A stretch of DNA of 64,000 nucleotides. Source: Cinclus cinclus. Taxonomy: Eukaryota; Chordata; Aves; Passeriformes; Cinclidae. The notes beneath the pieces are model-generated. The model was not told the DNA's origin and ran no database searches. It saw only the letters and a program-made list of their open reading frames with translations. Below are positions 34,192 through 47,869 of this stretch, in pieces. A program made the position numbers and the translations under genes. The stretch spans positions 20,273,662 through 20,337,661 of the forward strand of contig NC_085050.1 in assembly GCF_963662255.1 (NCBI RefSeq), written 5' to 3'. The stretch's first letter is position 1. Every line of letters starts with the position of its first letter.

Positions 34192-37179
34192 CCAATGTTT
34201 ACATATTTGCTGTACACAAATGTAAGATTTTCATGCCATTTTTCTATTTTTTTATTGTTTTAGTACATTTGAAGGGTTTCTTAATTTTATTTTCATTTTA
34301 GTGTGGTGTTCCTATCTCTAAGCTTACCATACTTTAACACATGTTCCTGTCAGGTCAACTCCAGGTTTTTAGTTGTTCCATTTCTCTGAGGCCTTAAGTC
34401 CAATAGATAAAATTATCTGCAATGTACCATGCAGTTATTTACACTGAATAAATTACTTCAAATTTCTGAAATGTCACCTGCATATGGCAACAACTTAGTG
34501 GTCCTCCTATTTCAAAGTGGTTTGGCTTTCTCTTCCTAAGGTGGCTTCTCTCCCTGAAGTAAACCTAGTGGGTGCATAAGATACAGTTCTAATTGTTTGA
34601 CAATTGTTTGATATGTAAGATGTAAGATGAATCTTCTTTTGAACATTGATTCCCATGTCAACAGACAAGAATGTCAATAAATTAAACATCAGTTTTTATT
34701 TATTATATAAATAAAGTTACCTAATAAGTGCTCATTTTCTTTTCTAGGATTTATTCTGGTTTGACAGGTAAGACTGTGAATGTTCAATTATTTTAGCAAT
34801 AAATTCTTGGCTTGATATATAAAGTTAATTTTCCCTTGTCAATAAACACGATTTTGATTAAAGCAAAACAGACTAGCTTAAAATATTGCTGAAGTGATTT
34901 GCACCAGGAAGTGTGCTTGTGTGTGACAAACATCTGAAAAACGGGCTAATAATAGTTGCTCATGACCTCTTTCTTGATAGTTCAATTCTACTTGATTTTT
35001 CTTCTGATTTTCATTAAAATGGAAAGTTTGGATTCATTCACTGAGACAAAGAGGTTCTTTTTGGAGGTAAAAAAGTTTTTTCTGTGGTTGAAAATATTGA
35101 TAAGGTTTGCATACTGAGGTTTTACACATACGTGTCTGTGCAAATTGCATCTCTTTTATATCACTCTCTTCTATACTGCTGTTGTATTCCTGCTGTTTCC
35201 ATCTGCAAGTCTATTTTTTGAAGCCTATTGTATTTTAAATCTATGAAGTGTGCTATCAAAATTAATCCAGATACTTCTCTGCATCTTTTAGAAAACTGGG
35301 AAAGGAGTGAGAAGAGACATAAACTACCTCCTTTAGATGTGTCACGTGCTATCACTATGGGACTAATGAGCTAGCTAAATGCATTAGTCATTACAAATCT
35401 GAAGAAAAACCTTGAAGACATATTCAGTATTTATATTTATTTCAGGATATTTCAGGAGCTGACAAACAGTTGCATTACAGTTGGAAAAAAATTGGCAGAA
35501 AGCTGGGAGCACTTCTTTGAAGTTCTGCACTCAGTGATGCTATAGAAGGAAGAATTAAAGTTTTGTTTTCAATTTCTTTACAAAATGAGTTTATACAAAA
35601 GGAAATATCTATGTAGCAGAAGTATATCTCCTCTCTAAACACAGTACAGCAGCTGATTCAGGAATCATCCTTCTATTTCAGTGCATCCGTTTTTTCAAAT
35701 CTGGGTTAACTGCTACATTTGAAATAGACTAAGTATGGTTTTAATTGCTTTGGAGCAATTGCCTTTTTACATTTCCACTTTCTCTTTTTTTAATAGAAAA
35801 AATGGACATGGCCAGACTCTCCACTCACTGCTCCTCAGTTGAAAATCATTTACCTTGGGTTTGTAAATCTCTGCATATTCTAGTCTTTTTACACAAACTA
35901 CAGTTTCTCATGATGTCAGGGGTAAAACATGTTTACTTGAAAAACAAACTGAATCTGTTAGGCTCTATACATGATATAAAGCACTGTTACTTTTCAATAA
36001 TTACTTTAAAGGTTCCATGAGACCTGATAAAGAGAGATCAAGATGAGGTTAATTGCAAAGAAAAAAATTCTGTGCTAGTGCTAAAATAAATTGAACATGT
36101 ACAGGGATTTTCATGGAGTTGAATTCTCCACTGAAATTTTACTTACACATGGCAAGACTCCACAGAAGAGAAATTGATGTCTACACTAAAATCTGTACAC
36201 AAGAGAATTTAAACAGCTCAGCAAAATGGAAACCATTTAATACCATTTAATTCTCTACATGGCTCAGGCTAGAGACTGTTCCCAAGGCAGGTCAGTTGTG
36301 ATAATCTTGTTTTGTGGGGTAAAAAAACTCAATAGTATGGATAAGGCCTATTCTGTATTCTTCATATTTCTAGATGGATTTTCTTTTTTTGTTAAGTTTG
36401 AGTAGAGTGTTTCTTGTTCACCCATAATGAAAATTAAACCTGTCTACCTTTGTGGTTTATTATGAGTTTTGCATGATCAGCTGGAGTCTCAGTCTATATT
36501 ACGATTTTGCTCAGATCTTTAGATCTTAAAGATTTCTTAACTGTGCCATTGATAATAGACTTAGATTTTTGATGGGTTCAATAAAACATAGAATGTACTT
36601 ATGTTTTTTATTAAGATGATAATTTCGGAGTACACTGCCTTGTTGTTCCTCTGATATAAAATTTATCTCATTAACACAGTGTACTCACTTTATTCTTTCC
36701 ATGCTTAATATTGCCCATATCTATTTGCATGGTCACAATCATTCTTACTCACACAGCATCAACAATAAAACATAAACTTTTATGCAAATTTGCTATACTT
36801 AAAAAGCTCTGACTAAAAGGGCTTATTAAGAATAAATCAGTTCTTGTTTATATTGCAACATGAAAAAAAATTAAAAAGCAATAGAAGGCAACCTGACATG
36901 AACACCTGCTGAAAAACACTCTGTGTAAAGTTTAAAGACCATTTAACTTAAAGATCTGTTACAGCCACCCTGCACAAGCATTTGGCACATAAACTTAATG
37001 CATAATATGCCTAGACTAGACTTGCCACTTAGACTTGTAGATATGAGAATATGTAATGGGAAACATTCCTAGTTAGAGATTTTTTCCCTATTTCTTGAAA
37101 TGTAAATCAACAAGATGTAAATCAGCAAGAAACTAACAAACTAACTGTAATTCAGAAAAAAAAAAAAATTTAATAGGAA
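34192..37179. other. AT-rich non-coding DNA
   Basis: About 3 kb with no recognised gene or repeat. The 91-codon frame at 35745-36020 has no motif. Confidence 0.5.
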
Positions 37180-37720
37180 AAAGAAAGGCAAAAAGGGCCA
37201 AGTGTGTCCGGGAGTGCATCAAGAAGAGCATTGGCAGCTGGTCAAGGGAGTTGGTTGTTCTACTCTACACTGCAGTGGTACTGCCCAAGTCAAGTTCTGT
37301 GTGCAGTTTAAGTATTTCACTATAAGAAGAACTTAGAAGCTACTGAAGTATGTCCAGAGGAGGATGACTGGGACAGTAAAAGGTCTCAAGGGCGAGACTT
37401 ACAAGAAGTGGCTGAGGTCACTTGACTTGCTGAGCATAGAGAAGAGAAGGCTGAGGGATGACCTCATTGCAATCTCTATCTTCTTTAAGGGCGTCAGCAG
37501 AGGGTAGGCATTGATCTCCTCCCTCTGGCAGCCAGCCGCAGGATGCAAGTAAATGGAATCCAGCTGCATCCAGGAAAGTTCACACTGGCCATTAGGAAAA
37601 GCTTCTTCATTGAGAGGGTAGTCAGTCACTGGAATATGTACCCCAGTGAAGCAGTCATATTATCCAGCCTGACAGAGTTCAGGAAGGATCTGGACAATGT
37701 GCTTTAATTTTCTGTAGTCA
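37180..37720 (+). mobile_element. CR1 LINE fragment, older subfamily
   Basis: CR1 phrases in plus order: GGGAGTGCATCAAGAAGAGC, GTTCTACTCTACACTGCAGT, GTCCAGAGGAGGATGACTGG, AGAGAAGGCTGAGGGATGAC, CTCATTGCAATCTCTATCTT, AGGAAAAGCTTCTTCATTGA and TCAGGAAGGATCTGGACAAT. The octamer tail is missing and stops are frequent. Divergence from the copy at 59.8 kb suggests a different, older subfamily. Confidence 0.9.
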
Positions 37721-40700
37721 TGCTACCGAATTTCTGCATTTGATTCCATCAGAACTCAAGAACTTCAAATTGCATACAGTTAATGTATGATACGGATATC
37801 AGTGCTAACAAAGTGTTACTTATGAAATATTTTATTGAAAATAAAAATGAAAATAAATAAAAAAGAGTTTGATTACAGCATATTTGGACTTTTGCCCCTT
37901 CCTTTGTTTGCTAAATCTCTTTGAAGTATACTAGAAATACAGTACTTTCCCATAAGTGCATTCAGGCATGAAATAGAATAATGCATTTTTAAGTAGACTG
38001 CTTTCTAACAAATTCATTTTAGAATATGCACATAATTAGAGTCACAGCTCTGCATAGAAGTCAGTCAGTATTATAACACTATTTGCCAACCACCACCTTG
38101 TAAACAAGATGTGCCATCTCAGGATGTGCATTCCATTTCAAAATTTTACTAGTGCTAACTCAGAGATAAGAGGTATTTAAAACTGAGACATTTTATTGAC
38201 TAACTTGACATCAGACTTTGATCAAAGAATCATGTTGACAGTAGGATGTTTATTTCCATGTTGCCTGGTTAAAACAGAATTTTAGAAACAATTGGAATTG
38301 TGTCATTACATATCAGATAAGATGCTGCATTTGTCTTGTTATTGTGATGTGAACTTATCAAGACTTCAGTGTATTTTTTTCTGAAGCTCTGTTACACAGC
38401 AGATGGGATGTCTAACATCCTTTTCTATTTGAAACTTGCAATCTCTAATAAACAAGAGGGTTTAGAATGTAAAATCAGCCAGCCATACGAAATATGTCAC
38501 ACAGTTTGCTGTCAACCTAATTAATTAGATAGCATTATTTGTTGTCCCCAATGAACTCTGATGAGCTCAATGACTGATAATAGCCTCATTCTTCTGAGGG
38601 ATTTTCTTCCAATTTTATTCACTTTGATTTAAGAAAGAGTGTTTAAAGAGGGTAAAAATATCCTACCACTATGAAGGGCTATTCAGAAATACATACATGT
38701 GACTTATTAATATGAACAAACATTTGGCCCCTTGCTAAGGTCATTTCAATTTTAAAACTTCCAGAATAATGTTTCTTTAATAACTACTGTTTATATAATT
38801 ATCTTGCACTTTCATAACATATTTCTGGACATGTTTTGCAATAGAGTTCTTGCCCTTCAGCCTGTAGAAAGACTCAATAAAATTATGTGAACACCACTTA
38901 TAATACAGGACAAACAAAATCTTATGGTTAACATAACATACAGGTATCAAATCTATCTAAAATAGGAAAGGGTATTTTCAGTCAGGAAAACATAATTATT
39001 TGCTTTTCTTGTAATTTTTCATGTTCAGATTTGCACTAGAACAAATAATTTTATGAAGTTTTTGAAGTTTCACCTCCCTGCAGCATGTCCCTGCCCCACA
39101 GTTCTATTTTCAACCAAGCCACTGGTTCTTAAAGAGACAACAAGCTTGGGCACAGACGGCTGAGGAACATGACAACATTTTGGGTTACCCAGGACACTGT
39201 GAAGAAAATTAAAAGCTGGTCAATAGAAAAATCTATAAATAGTGAATGTAATAATTGGGCTTTATTACTGCAAGTGGCAGTTTTGCTATTGTTTCTGGTA
39301 AATATATTTCCAGTATATTTACTGAAGTAAAGTATTACATTCCTCAGCAGAAGAAGAGACATAAAATTAAATTGGCTAACCCTGGAAAAGTATGTGTCCA
39401 CAAATGAGGATGATTCCTGTGGAATATATATGCTGTTTCTGAATTTTTAGGTACTCAGGCTTTATAATTTGGATTTTGTGTTATTTTTGCCTGAACCCCT
39501 GCCATATCACCATTTTATTAGCTTTGTATTGATAGACTTTTTTTTGTCTTGTTTTTTTTTTTTTTTTTATATGCAGCTAAATTAAATTTGCAAGTTTGCA
39601 TGGCTTTTAACTAACTAATGTACATTCTGGTGTACTTCTGAATCTTGACATCCAAATAGTGTTGCATTAACAATCAAACAATCTCAAAAGTCTGAAACCA
39701 GCTGGTATCCTCTGGTAATATTGTATACATTCACAGCAGTAAATATGAAGAAAGACAGTGCAAGGGCATGTGCCTTTCTGAGAGAGGCAGTGTTTAGTTA
39801 CCCTTTAATGAATTGTTCCTCTGTACAGCGTTCAGTCTTACACATCATGCCATAACATGTTCTATTAAGAATCCATGAAGTAAATTTTTCTCAAGTTTAA
39901 CATGACTGATCATTTCATTCAGTCTTTCTGGTAAGAGAAATGCTTTTTTTTCTGTAGGATTTATTTAACTAGTATTTCAGTTTTCTGTATTTTTCCAGGC
40001 TGCAGAATCACAGGGGTCTTTTTGCCTATTCTACAGAAGACATTTAATTCCCATAGACACAGTTATCCTTCTATGTGCACTTATTCATCTGTGTATATTT
40101 ATGGTATCACCTAGCAAAAACTTTATAAAGAGGTACAATCTGAAGTTACACATACCTTTAACGAATTTCTCTTCAAACTCTTTTTGGAAAGCACCTTTTG
40201 AAAGCTCATTTTTTGTATTGCACTAGATTATCTCCTTATTTTTTTATTTGTTTAGACTGTTTTGTGAAGTGTGATTTAAAGTTCATATCTTTTATGCTGT
40301 GTCCTTATGGTCTCCCTGATTTTTTTTGGGAGAGTTGGTGGTCTGTCACCATGTTCAGTGAAAATAGAGCTCCAAAAGCACATGCTTCCCATCTGATAAT
40401 AGTTAAAAACTATAAAGATTCTAAAATACTAATAATGTAATTAACTTCTTTGATTCAATGTACTTTTAAACCTGTAACACTATTTGTCCATTGTTCTAAT
40501 AAAATAGGAATAAAATTTCAGTGGTAATTTGTGCACTTTTATTCTCGCCTTTTCAACAATATTTTCTACAAAGTGTGTGCCTGAAATACACATAATTCTG
40601 AATTATGTACTCTTCACCTTCTGTCTTTTTCCCTTTCTCAATTTATTTTTCTTCTATTTGAGCAAATTTACCTTGGGCGCTATTTCTTTTTAAGTCTCTA

Positions 40701-41479
40701 GCTACTTGTTCAGAGAGTAAAATGTACCTGTGGCCTTTATTAAAGAATTTTAGTGAATGACTGGGCTATGTTTAAGAGCTATAGAATAAGATTAAATGCA
40801 TTTCACTCTGTATAATTCCTCCTTTGTATCAGACAGGAACACTAATGTTGATAATTTCTTATTTTTGCTAAGAATCACAGAGCTTTTCTGATCTTTAAGC
40901 ATTACAGAAATGTTAGAATAAAATAATCAGAACTTAAAATATGATTATTTTTTTTTTCCAAAGAATAATTGTAGAGCCAGGGTACAGTTTAAATCTTGGC
41001 TTAAGAGTTATGAGATATACTTTAAAATAATAGATACTCCACAGATTTAGGCTTTGTGAAAATGTGTTTGATTGAGGAGTTCTGTCCAGCATAAAGCTTC
41101 ATTAAATTTAAAATTTCTGCAAACATTTTTTAATCATAATTCACTAGTGAAGCTCCCAAAAAAAGTTTTAAGAATACAAGAAAAAATTATTCTATGCTTT
41201 TCCACAAAAAATCACCGATGTAGGTTAAAATATTTTATAATTTCATTGAAATACCTAGCTCATCCACTAGCAACAATAGCAAAGGAATGGTAGTTATGCA
41301 GCAAAGGGCACATTTTCCAAGAGGTGTTGGCACAGCTGTCTCTGTCAGGGCAGAGGCTTCAACCCAAACAAATATTCAGATGATAGGTACAGCCCAGCAA
41401 GCTGCAGCCTGAAGGGAGACCTCTCCCTCAAGCTGGGAGAGGTAAATGAAAAAGATGGTTACTGTTCAAATCTAAATGC
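37721..41479. other. AT-rich non-coding DNA
   Basis: About 3.7 kb without recognisable genes. A T-rich run lies at 39537-39568. GC rises slightly near 39070-39190 with no open frame of interest. Confidence 0.5.
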
Positions 41480-42010
41480 AAACCCACTCACTGTTAAGGA
41501 ATACAACCAGTGCCAGTAGCTCGGTGGGCTGCTGCAGTGGGAGCTGTACTTGGGGCTCTGGGTGCTGGCATCCCAGGGGAAGGGGCCTTGAGCTGCTGAC
41601 CCTGTACATAGAAAAGGGCACGGGGAGCTGTGGCCCAGCCAGGTGACCAGACACTCAGAGATATGGCAGGAGCCAAGGATTCGGGAGGAAGAGCCAAGAC
41701 TTTTGTGTGCTTAGACTGTGAGGGTATAAAAACCCAGAGGTCCCTCTAGTGGGGGTCCCTCCTGGGAGGCACTAGCTCCAGCTGCTTCTGTTACTGTGCC
41801 TTAGGAAAACCTGGGGCCGAACAAGTAAGGAAACCTGGCCTGAATATGAGAGCAGGATGCTGTAGGGAGTCAAGAGGGATTCCTGTCTGGTCACTGGAGA
41901 CAGCAGATGTGAAAGGGCTTCGGTACCAGCACTGAAAGCCTTGGTGGTGGGAGTGTGACTGACAGAGTGGCTCCTCAATGGTCAGAGAAGGAAGTTTCCT
42001 TAACACTCAT
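41480..42010 (+). mobile_element. probable ERV LTR with TATA box
   Basis: A GC-richer block with a strong TATA element, GGGTATAAAAACCC (TATAAAAA at 41725-41732). It is followed at promoter-like distance by the C/T-rich phrases GTCCCTCTAGTGGGGGTCCC and CTCCAGCTGCTTCTGTTACTG. This arrangement is typical of retroviral U3/R. No clean TG...CA ends, polyadenylation signal or primer-binding site were found. Minus-strand frames of 60-71 codons across the block have no known motif. A host promoter cannot be excluded, though CpG are few. Confidence 0.4.
41725..41732 (+). promoter_or_regulatory. TATA box
   Basis: TATAAAAA sits in a locally GC-richer context, GAGGGTATAAAAACCCAGAGG. If used, transcription would begin about 30 bases downstream, near 41755. 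Confidence 0.4.
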
Positions 42011-42867
42011 TATAATACACAAGGTAAGATTTTTTTTTAAATTTGATTAAGGTTTTATTTTTCAGGTTTCCATCCTTAATGAAAGGGATGTTTGAAAAAT
42101 ACTGTGAATATTTTAGCTGTTGTAAAAAATCAACTCATGTACAATGTAAGGTTTCTATTTAATTTAAAACTTTTTTATTTGAACATTTTTGGATTACAAG
42201 CAAACTTTTGCTATGAGCTAGAATGAAGAAAGGTGTAATGTTTTTCTTCACAAAAAGATAGTCTTCCTTGAAAATCTCTAGTGACATTCTCCATGTCACT
42301 GGAATTCTGGATACAGGACTGAAGTGATTTATTCCGTTTCTTTGCATGTCTAATTTACCGAAATCTTGAGTATGGACTTCTGTTAAAGCAGTGACCAGAT
42401 GCTAGGTATCAGGATACAGCAAAAAACACATGGCAGAGAGAGACAGGATCAAGGAGAAACACTTGAAGTGATTCTTCCAATTCTGGCCCCCATCATTAAC
42501 CTGGATGAAGAATTATGGTCAGCCTAGTCAGACCTCTCTGACCTCCACACATGATATTTCAGTGCCAATCATATTTTTACTTTGAACAGGGAAAAAACTA
42601 CTATAAAAATCACATAATATGGATACGCATCCATAAATACATAAATGCATAAAAAATACACCTGTTTTTCTGTAGTCTTAGGGTAAGTTAAAGATTATGT
42701 TTTTGACACCTCAATTACCTCTACTTCCCATAAAATCTGCTTTGAGTTTGTGAAAATATTAATAGTTTAATGGGTTTTTGGTAGGATTCCATGCATGAAC
42801 ATGTAAGATTTTATATGTTATAAGACTTGGATTGTTTTTTTTTTCTCCTTTTCTTTAAATGGAAGAG
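42011..42867. other. AT-rich non-coding DNA
   Basis: No gene or repeat recognised. Confidence 0.5.
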
Positions 42868-43160
42868 CTCAGTCTCTTTTCCAAGTAACAAGTAACAGGT
42901 CAAGAGGATGTGGTCTCAAGTAGTGCCAGGGGAGGTTTAGATTGGATAACAGGAAAAATATCTTCCCTGAGAGGGTTGTTAAGGATGAGAAAGATATTCC
43001 AGGGAAGCGGTTGAGTCAAAGTCCTTGGAAATATTTAAAAGACAAGTAAGTAGCTGTGACACTAAGGTATGGTTTAGTGGTGGACTTGGCAATGCCATGT
43101 TTAGATTTGACTTTCTGGTCTTGGGGGTCTTTTCCAACATAAATGATTCTATGATTCTAT
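42868..43160 (+). mobile_element. CR1 LINE 3' end with octamer tail
   Basis: Reads from CAGTCTCTTTTCCAAGTAAC through GGGGAGGTTTAGATTGGATA, AGGAAAAATATCTTCCCTGA and GTATGGTTTAGTGGTGGACT to AATGATTCTATGATTCTAT. The last is the ATTCTATG octamer that ends intact CR1 copies. It is a strongly 5'-truncated copy of about 290 bases with moderate divergence. Confidence 0.95.
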
Positions 43161-43850
43161 TAACTTGATTTCTTTGTAGCAATTCAGTAAGGACATTGGT
43201 TTCCATTTAATCTAATTGGCAGCAGTGAGGAGATGTTGCCTGTACTTTTCAAACCTTGAAGTTCTGAGGGAACTGGCTGCTACTTCTTAGCTGATACTCT
43301 GTAAAATGCAAGATGAGAGAACCTGAAAGTGGGAATGACTGCTGTGTTTTAGGGTGAGTTCAGTTGTTGCTGTTTGATAGGCGCGCTTTATATACCAGCT
43401 GCATCTTTGGAAAATAGAATAACATGGGACCTGGTTTGTGTGACTTCTCTTTGACATAAATGGTGAACCCAAGTAGAAAGAATTCTGTGATTTAATGGAT
43501 ATAAGGTCTGATGTTCAGAATTAAGTCAAGATGGAGACAAATGCCAAGCTTGAAAGTGTTCTGCATAAATGTTTTCTAGTAAAAAGCAGTTAAAAACCAC
43601 CAAAAATAAACTACCAACCTCTTTCCCCCCAACTAACTGAAAGGAACAGAAAACCAGAACATAATTACTAGCTCGCACTTCTCTCACTTATTGTTTCTAT
43701 TATTTTGTAACACATATGTGTTTAGAAAATGCATCACTACCTCATACATTTCATGAAAATTCTAAATTGCCCTCCAGGAGTTTTGAATGCATTTTTCAGT
43801 CATTTCAGCAACATTTTAAATAGTGCTTTATAACTGGGGCTTTTTTTAAT
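43161..43850. other. non-coding DNA
   Basis: No recognised gene or repeat. Confidence 0.45.
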
Positions 43851-43924
43851 TGTTTGGTTTGTTTTGTTGTTGGTTTGTTTGTTTCTGGTTTTGGTTTTGG
43901 TTTTGGTTTTGGTTTGGTTTTATT
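43851..43924. repeat. (TTTTGG)n / GTTT-rich low-complexity DNA
   Basis: Several TTTTGG hexamers in a row follow TTTG repeats. The minus-strand asparagine/glutamine-rich frame here is a repeat artefact. Confidence 0.9.
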
Positions 43925-44535
43925 TTAAACACTAGACACTCTGCAAAATCGCATTCTAAATCCAGGAAGAAAGAAAAAGAATACAGCTTTTTCTGCTGTC
44001 TTTGAAAATTCAGGTCAAACTTTCCTGACACATAGATTTTCTTGAAGGATATACAGTTAAGATCAATAGAGCATCATTAAAAAAATACATTTCTGCTGAG
44101 TCATCTGAAAGAAGCTTAGGAGTCTTTGTTTTTAGCAAACACAATTATAGAGTCCGGATATACTCAGTGATCTGTGAAGGTTAATATCTGTTCATAAAAG
44201 CAATGTGCTGGGTTTCTTTTCTCTATTAGCCTACATGTTAAGAGGAATTTTCAAATACAATTGAATTATTCACCTTATTATAAACTAATACTGACTATAA
44301 ACTTTTACTTGTTGGTCAATGGGTGGATACCTAATGATTTTTATAAGCTGCTTCAGCTTTCTTTGGATATCCTTATGACATAAATCTTCACAGTTGAGTC
44401 CCTTCAGGGACAGTTTTCAAAGGCGTTTTATTTTTTTGACAGGGATGACAACATTTTTTTAAAATTACCATGTATTAGCTGTCTGTCTGGATATTCAGAT
44501 AATAGTACCTAACCAGAGGAAAAAAAAAACCCACA

Positions 44536-44539
<4 letters not shown>
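43925..44539. other. AT-rich non-coding DNA
   Basis: Nothing recognised. Confidence 0.45.
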
Positions 44540-44540
<1 letters not shown>

Positions 44541-44616
<76 letters not shown>

Positions 44617-44676
44617 TATATACACACATATACACACACATGTACATACATACGTGTACATATATATGTATATGTA
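44541..44676. repeat. (TA)n microsatellite grading into (TACA)n
   Basis: About 67 bases of pure alternating TA (44541-44607), then interrupted TACACA/TACATA units. A long alternating TA tract can form cruciforms and is commonly length-variable. Open frames reading Y-I repeats on the minus strand are artefacts. Confidence 0.97.
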
Positions 44677-47024
44677 ATAAAAGATATTTTGTATAGATAT
44701 TTTATACAGATATATTGGGCAATAACATATGTACAATTATTCTTTTTTTCAATGATTAATTCCTCTCCTGATTTATCCACTTGCTTCTACCTGTACAACC
44801 TAGAAATAAAATCCAGAGGAGAACCCATACAAACTGACACTACCACATCTGCCTCCCTCCCCTGAGAAAAAAAGAAAAAAACAAAAAAAAAAGCCCCAAA
44901 TCAAAATAAAAGCCCCTAAACTCCTGTCCTTGGAACTAATATGCACAACAGAAACAAATAATTATAATTTCAGATATATGAGAAGAAAACTTCCTGAAGT
45001 CAACTGATGTGTTTTCCCCTCTCCATAAAGAGTTCATTATGTAAAAAAACCATGGTTTTAATAGTCAGAAACTGTTGTTACTAGAATTTAGATGATGTAG
45101 GAAAAACACCGTTCTAAAGAATTCTTGAAGGAGCACTACTATTGCTATTGAAAAATACATTTCTTAGAACATGTTATAAACAATTTATTAATGAATTTAC
45201 CTCAATTTTCAAGGATATTAAAACTGACATACCAGTATTATCATAAAGACAAAGAGATACTCCCTGCACAAAACTGAAAAATACTGTTGGGAAAATACTT
45301 CTTCAGGCTACATGAAGTAATAGTGGCTTTGCTACTATGAAAGAAAGGGAATGAAAAAAAGAAATAACCCCCCAAAAATTAATAAACTTTGTGGAAAGAA
45401 AAAAGATTCAAAGATTCTTGCTACATGAGAGAAACTTGTAAAAAAAAATAAAGACAAAATCAGTGTGAAGAGAATGCATAATGATGTGAAAAATTGTAGT
45501 GTATTTTATACATACACTACTCAAATATAATAATTTTCCAAATTTTAATACAATTTAATAGACAGCTTTGTTCTTATACCACTGTAGGACTATTATCACT
45601 GATTGAAAGAAAAACAAAATTATTTTGCAATTAAATATATGTAATGGAAATAAGAAGTTATCATCTTATTTTAGTATTGACTCTTTAGTTTGTCTGTAGA
45701 GTGCTGTCATATCCCAAATGTCATTATTTGATGTGCAGTCCATTAATATTTATTGAGTAGAAACCATCCTCAGTCTTGGGTCAGTTTGGGATGTTTGCAT
45801 GAGAACATATTGGATGGGACGGGAGAGACTTATCGCCAACACTCAAATATTTTTTTGGTGGGACCACCTATTTATTATTCCAGCAATCAAGACAAGTCTT
45901 TTCTCTGAATGTGTGATTTGGTGTAGTAAGAGGAAGTCGTCACTTAGCAGACTAAACTTATGGTGAATTCTTGGTCATTTTTATATTGAGGAGATTCTTG
46001 GCATTGATTTTAGCATTTCAGTCTTTCTCAAATCTCAAAGGAATGGTGCAAGAGTCAGAGATAGTACCACTCAAGTAAGAGAAGAAAACATTTGAGTTGT
46101 ATGTGAAATCTAACACAAACAAGGAATAACTGAACTGAAGAATACTCTCTATTGAAAGTGAAACATTCAAGACCTGGATTTTTAAAATCTAGGCTTGATT
46201 GGTTATATTTATTGTACAGATAGTGTCTCATATTAGCAAGCAGAGAGACAGATGACTTATATAGATCCTGTTCAGCTTTAATATCTGTTAAAGTAAGGAT
46301 GCATTCCAGGAATGAACTGACTAGGTTCAGGGAAGTTCAATAGCTCCCAACATGGAAGCACCTGCCTGCCTTGCTACCTCAATTTTAATTAATTTGCAAA
46401 TCTGTTCTTCACAAAGCTGCTGATTAAATGAGCTAAGTAATTTTTTTTTTTTCTGAAAGAGGAAGTCTGAAAAAGACAATGGGAAAAAATAGGTGCACAG
46501 GCACATAATGAAATTAAAGTATTAGGAGTAATGCTGTGCTAGCATGTTTTCCATCTGCTCCTCATATGTGTGTGCAGCTTTTTGCTAATACACTCACTAG
46601 AAGAAAGAGAGACCTTGTATATTAAAGTAGAACCTTGTTTTGTCAAACAAATTGTTAATGAGATTTCCAACCAGGTTTTTAAGGCTCATATGTTTTAATT
46701 TGTTAAAAGCAGTTCTGGAACAGGCATGCTAGCGTTAGTGGATATTAGTCCCCAATGTTTAGTAAAATGGGCTGGGTTAAAATGAATGAACAAGTCTTGG
46801 AGACTGTCCCAAAGACCTTCTAACTTTAAAAGGCTAAATAAGCAGGAAAATCGGTCATCAAATTAATTCTAGGTGTGCAAAATCTAGGTAAAGTTACAGG
46901 GTGGTCTACTTTTTATTATGGATCTTTTAGATAGTGAAAAAGGGATTATAGAAGGGTATAAATGAAAATAGTCTGGTATGTTTAGGTAAACTGGCGGTTT
47001 TTTCCTTCTATAAGAGATTAAATA
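44677..47024. other. AT-rich non-coding DNA
   Basis: About 2.3 kb with no recognised gene or repeat. Confidence 0.5.
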
Positions 47025-47588
47025 GGAGAGGATCCCTGTGATTCCCCCTCTACTCAGCTTTTATTAGATCCCACCTGGAATACTGCATACAGTTCTGCTG
47101 TTCCAACATAAAAAGGGCATGGAACTGCTGGAGTGGGTCCAGAGGGGAATCATGAAATTGAGAAAGGAAGTAGAGCACCTCCTCTATAAAGGCAGGCTGA
47201 GAAAGTTGGGACTGGTCAACCTAGAGAAGAGCAGTGGATACCTCATAACAATATTCCAGTATCTGAAGGGACCCCACAGGGAAGCTGGATAGCAGCCCTT
47301 TGTCAGGAACTGTAGTGATAGGTCAAGGAGTAATGGGTTCAAACTGAAAGAGGAGAAAATCAGTTTTGTTGTATGGGAGAAATTATGCACTCTGAGGGTG
47401 GTGAGACACTGGAATAGGTTGCCCAGAGAAGTTATGAATGCCTCATCCCTGGCAGTGTTCAAGGCCAGGTTGGATGGGGCTTTGAGCAACTTGGTGCAGT
47501 GGGAGGTGCCCTGCCCATGGTAAGGTGGTTGGAGGTAGATGATTTTCAAGGTCCTCTCCAACCCAAACCATCCTGTGATTCTGTGATT
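47025..47588 (+). mobile_element. CR1 LINE 3' half with octamer tail
   Basis: Ordered CR1 phrases: CCCCTCTACTCAGCTTTTAT, CCACCTGGAATACTGCATAC, GGGTCCAGAGGGGAATCATG, AACAATATTCCAGTATCTGA, GACACTGGAATAGGTTGCCC and GTTGGATGGGGCTTTGAGCA. The end CATCCTGTGATTCTGTGATT is an octamer variant. Well preserved but interrupted by stops. It lies only 65 bases upstream of the long LTR. Confidence 0.95.
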
Positions 47589-47869
47589 TCATATTGTTAG
47601 TGTATTGGGAAAAGTTCCTTGTAAAACATTCCAAAATTTAATGTTGTATTTTTGTTCTGGTTTACCTTGAAAACCCCTAAGGGGAGGGCATCCTAGGAAG
47701 CTTTTCTCCATGAGAATTTCCTCTGTGAATTGATGGGACCAATTGGAGGCTGGTTTAGTTGTTGACAGCCTGAGAAACCAACTGAAGAAGTCAGTTCACT
47801 CCGTGAAATCACATTTGAAGCAAGTAAACCCCGGGAAGGCTCCTCTTGCATTTCCAGCCTCTCACAAGG

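Noticed and set aside
44475..44780. 101-codon minus frame with alternating Y/I
   Set aside because: Direct translation of the (TA)n microsatellite.
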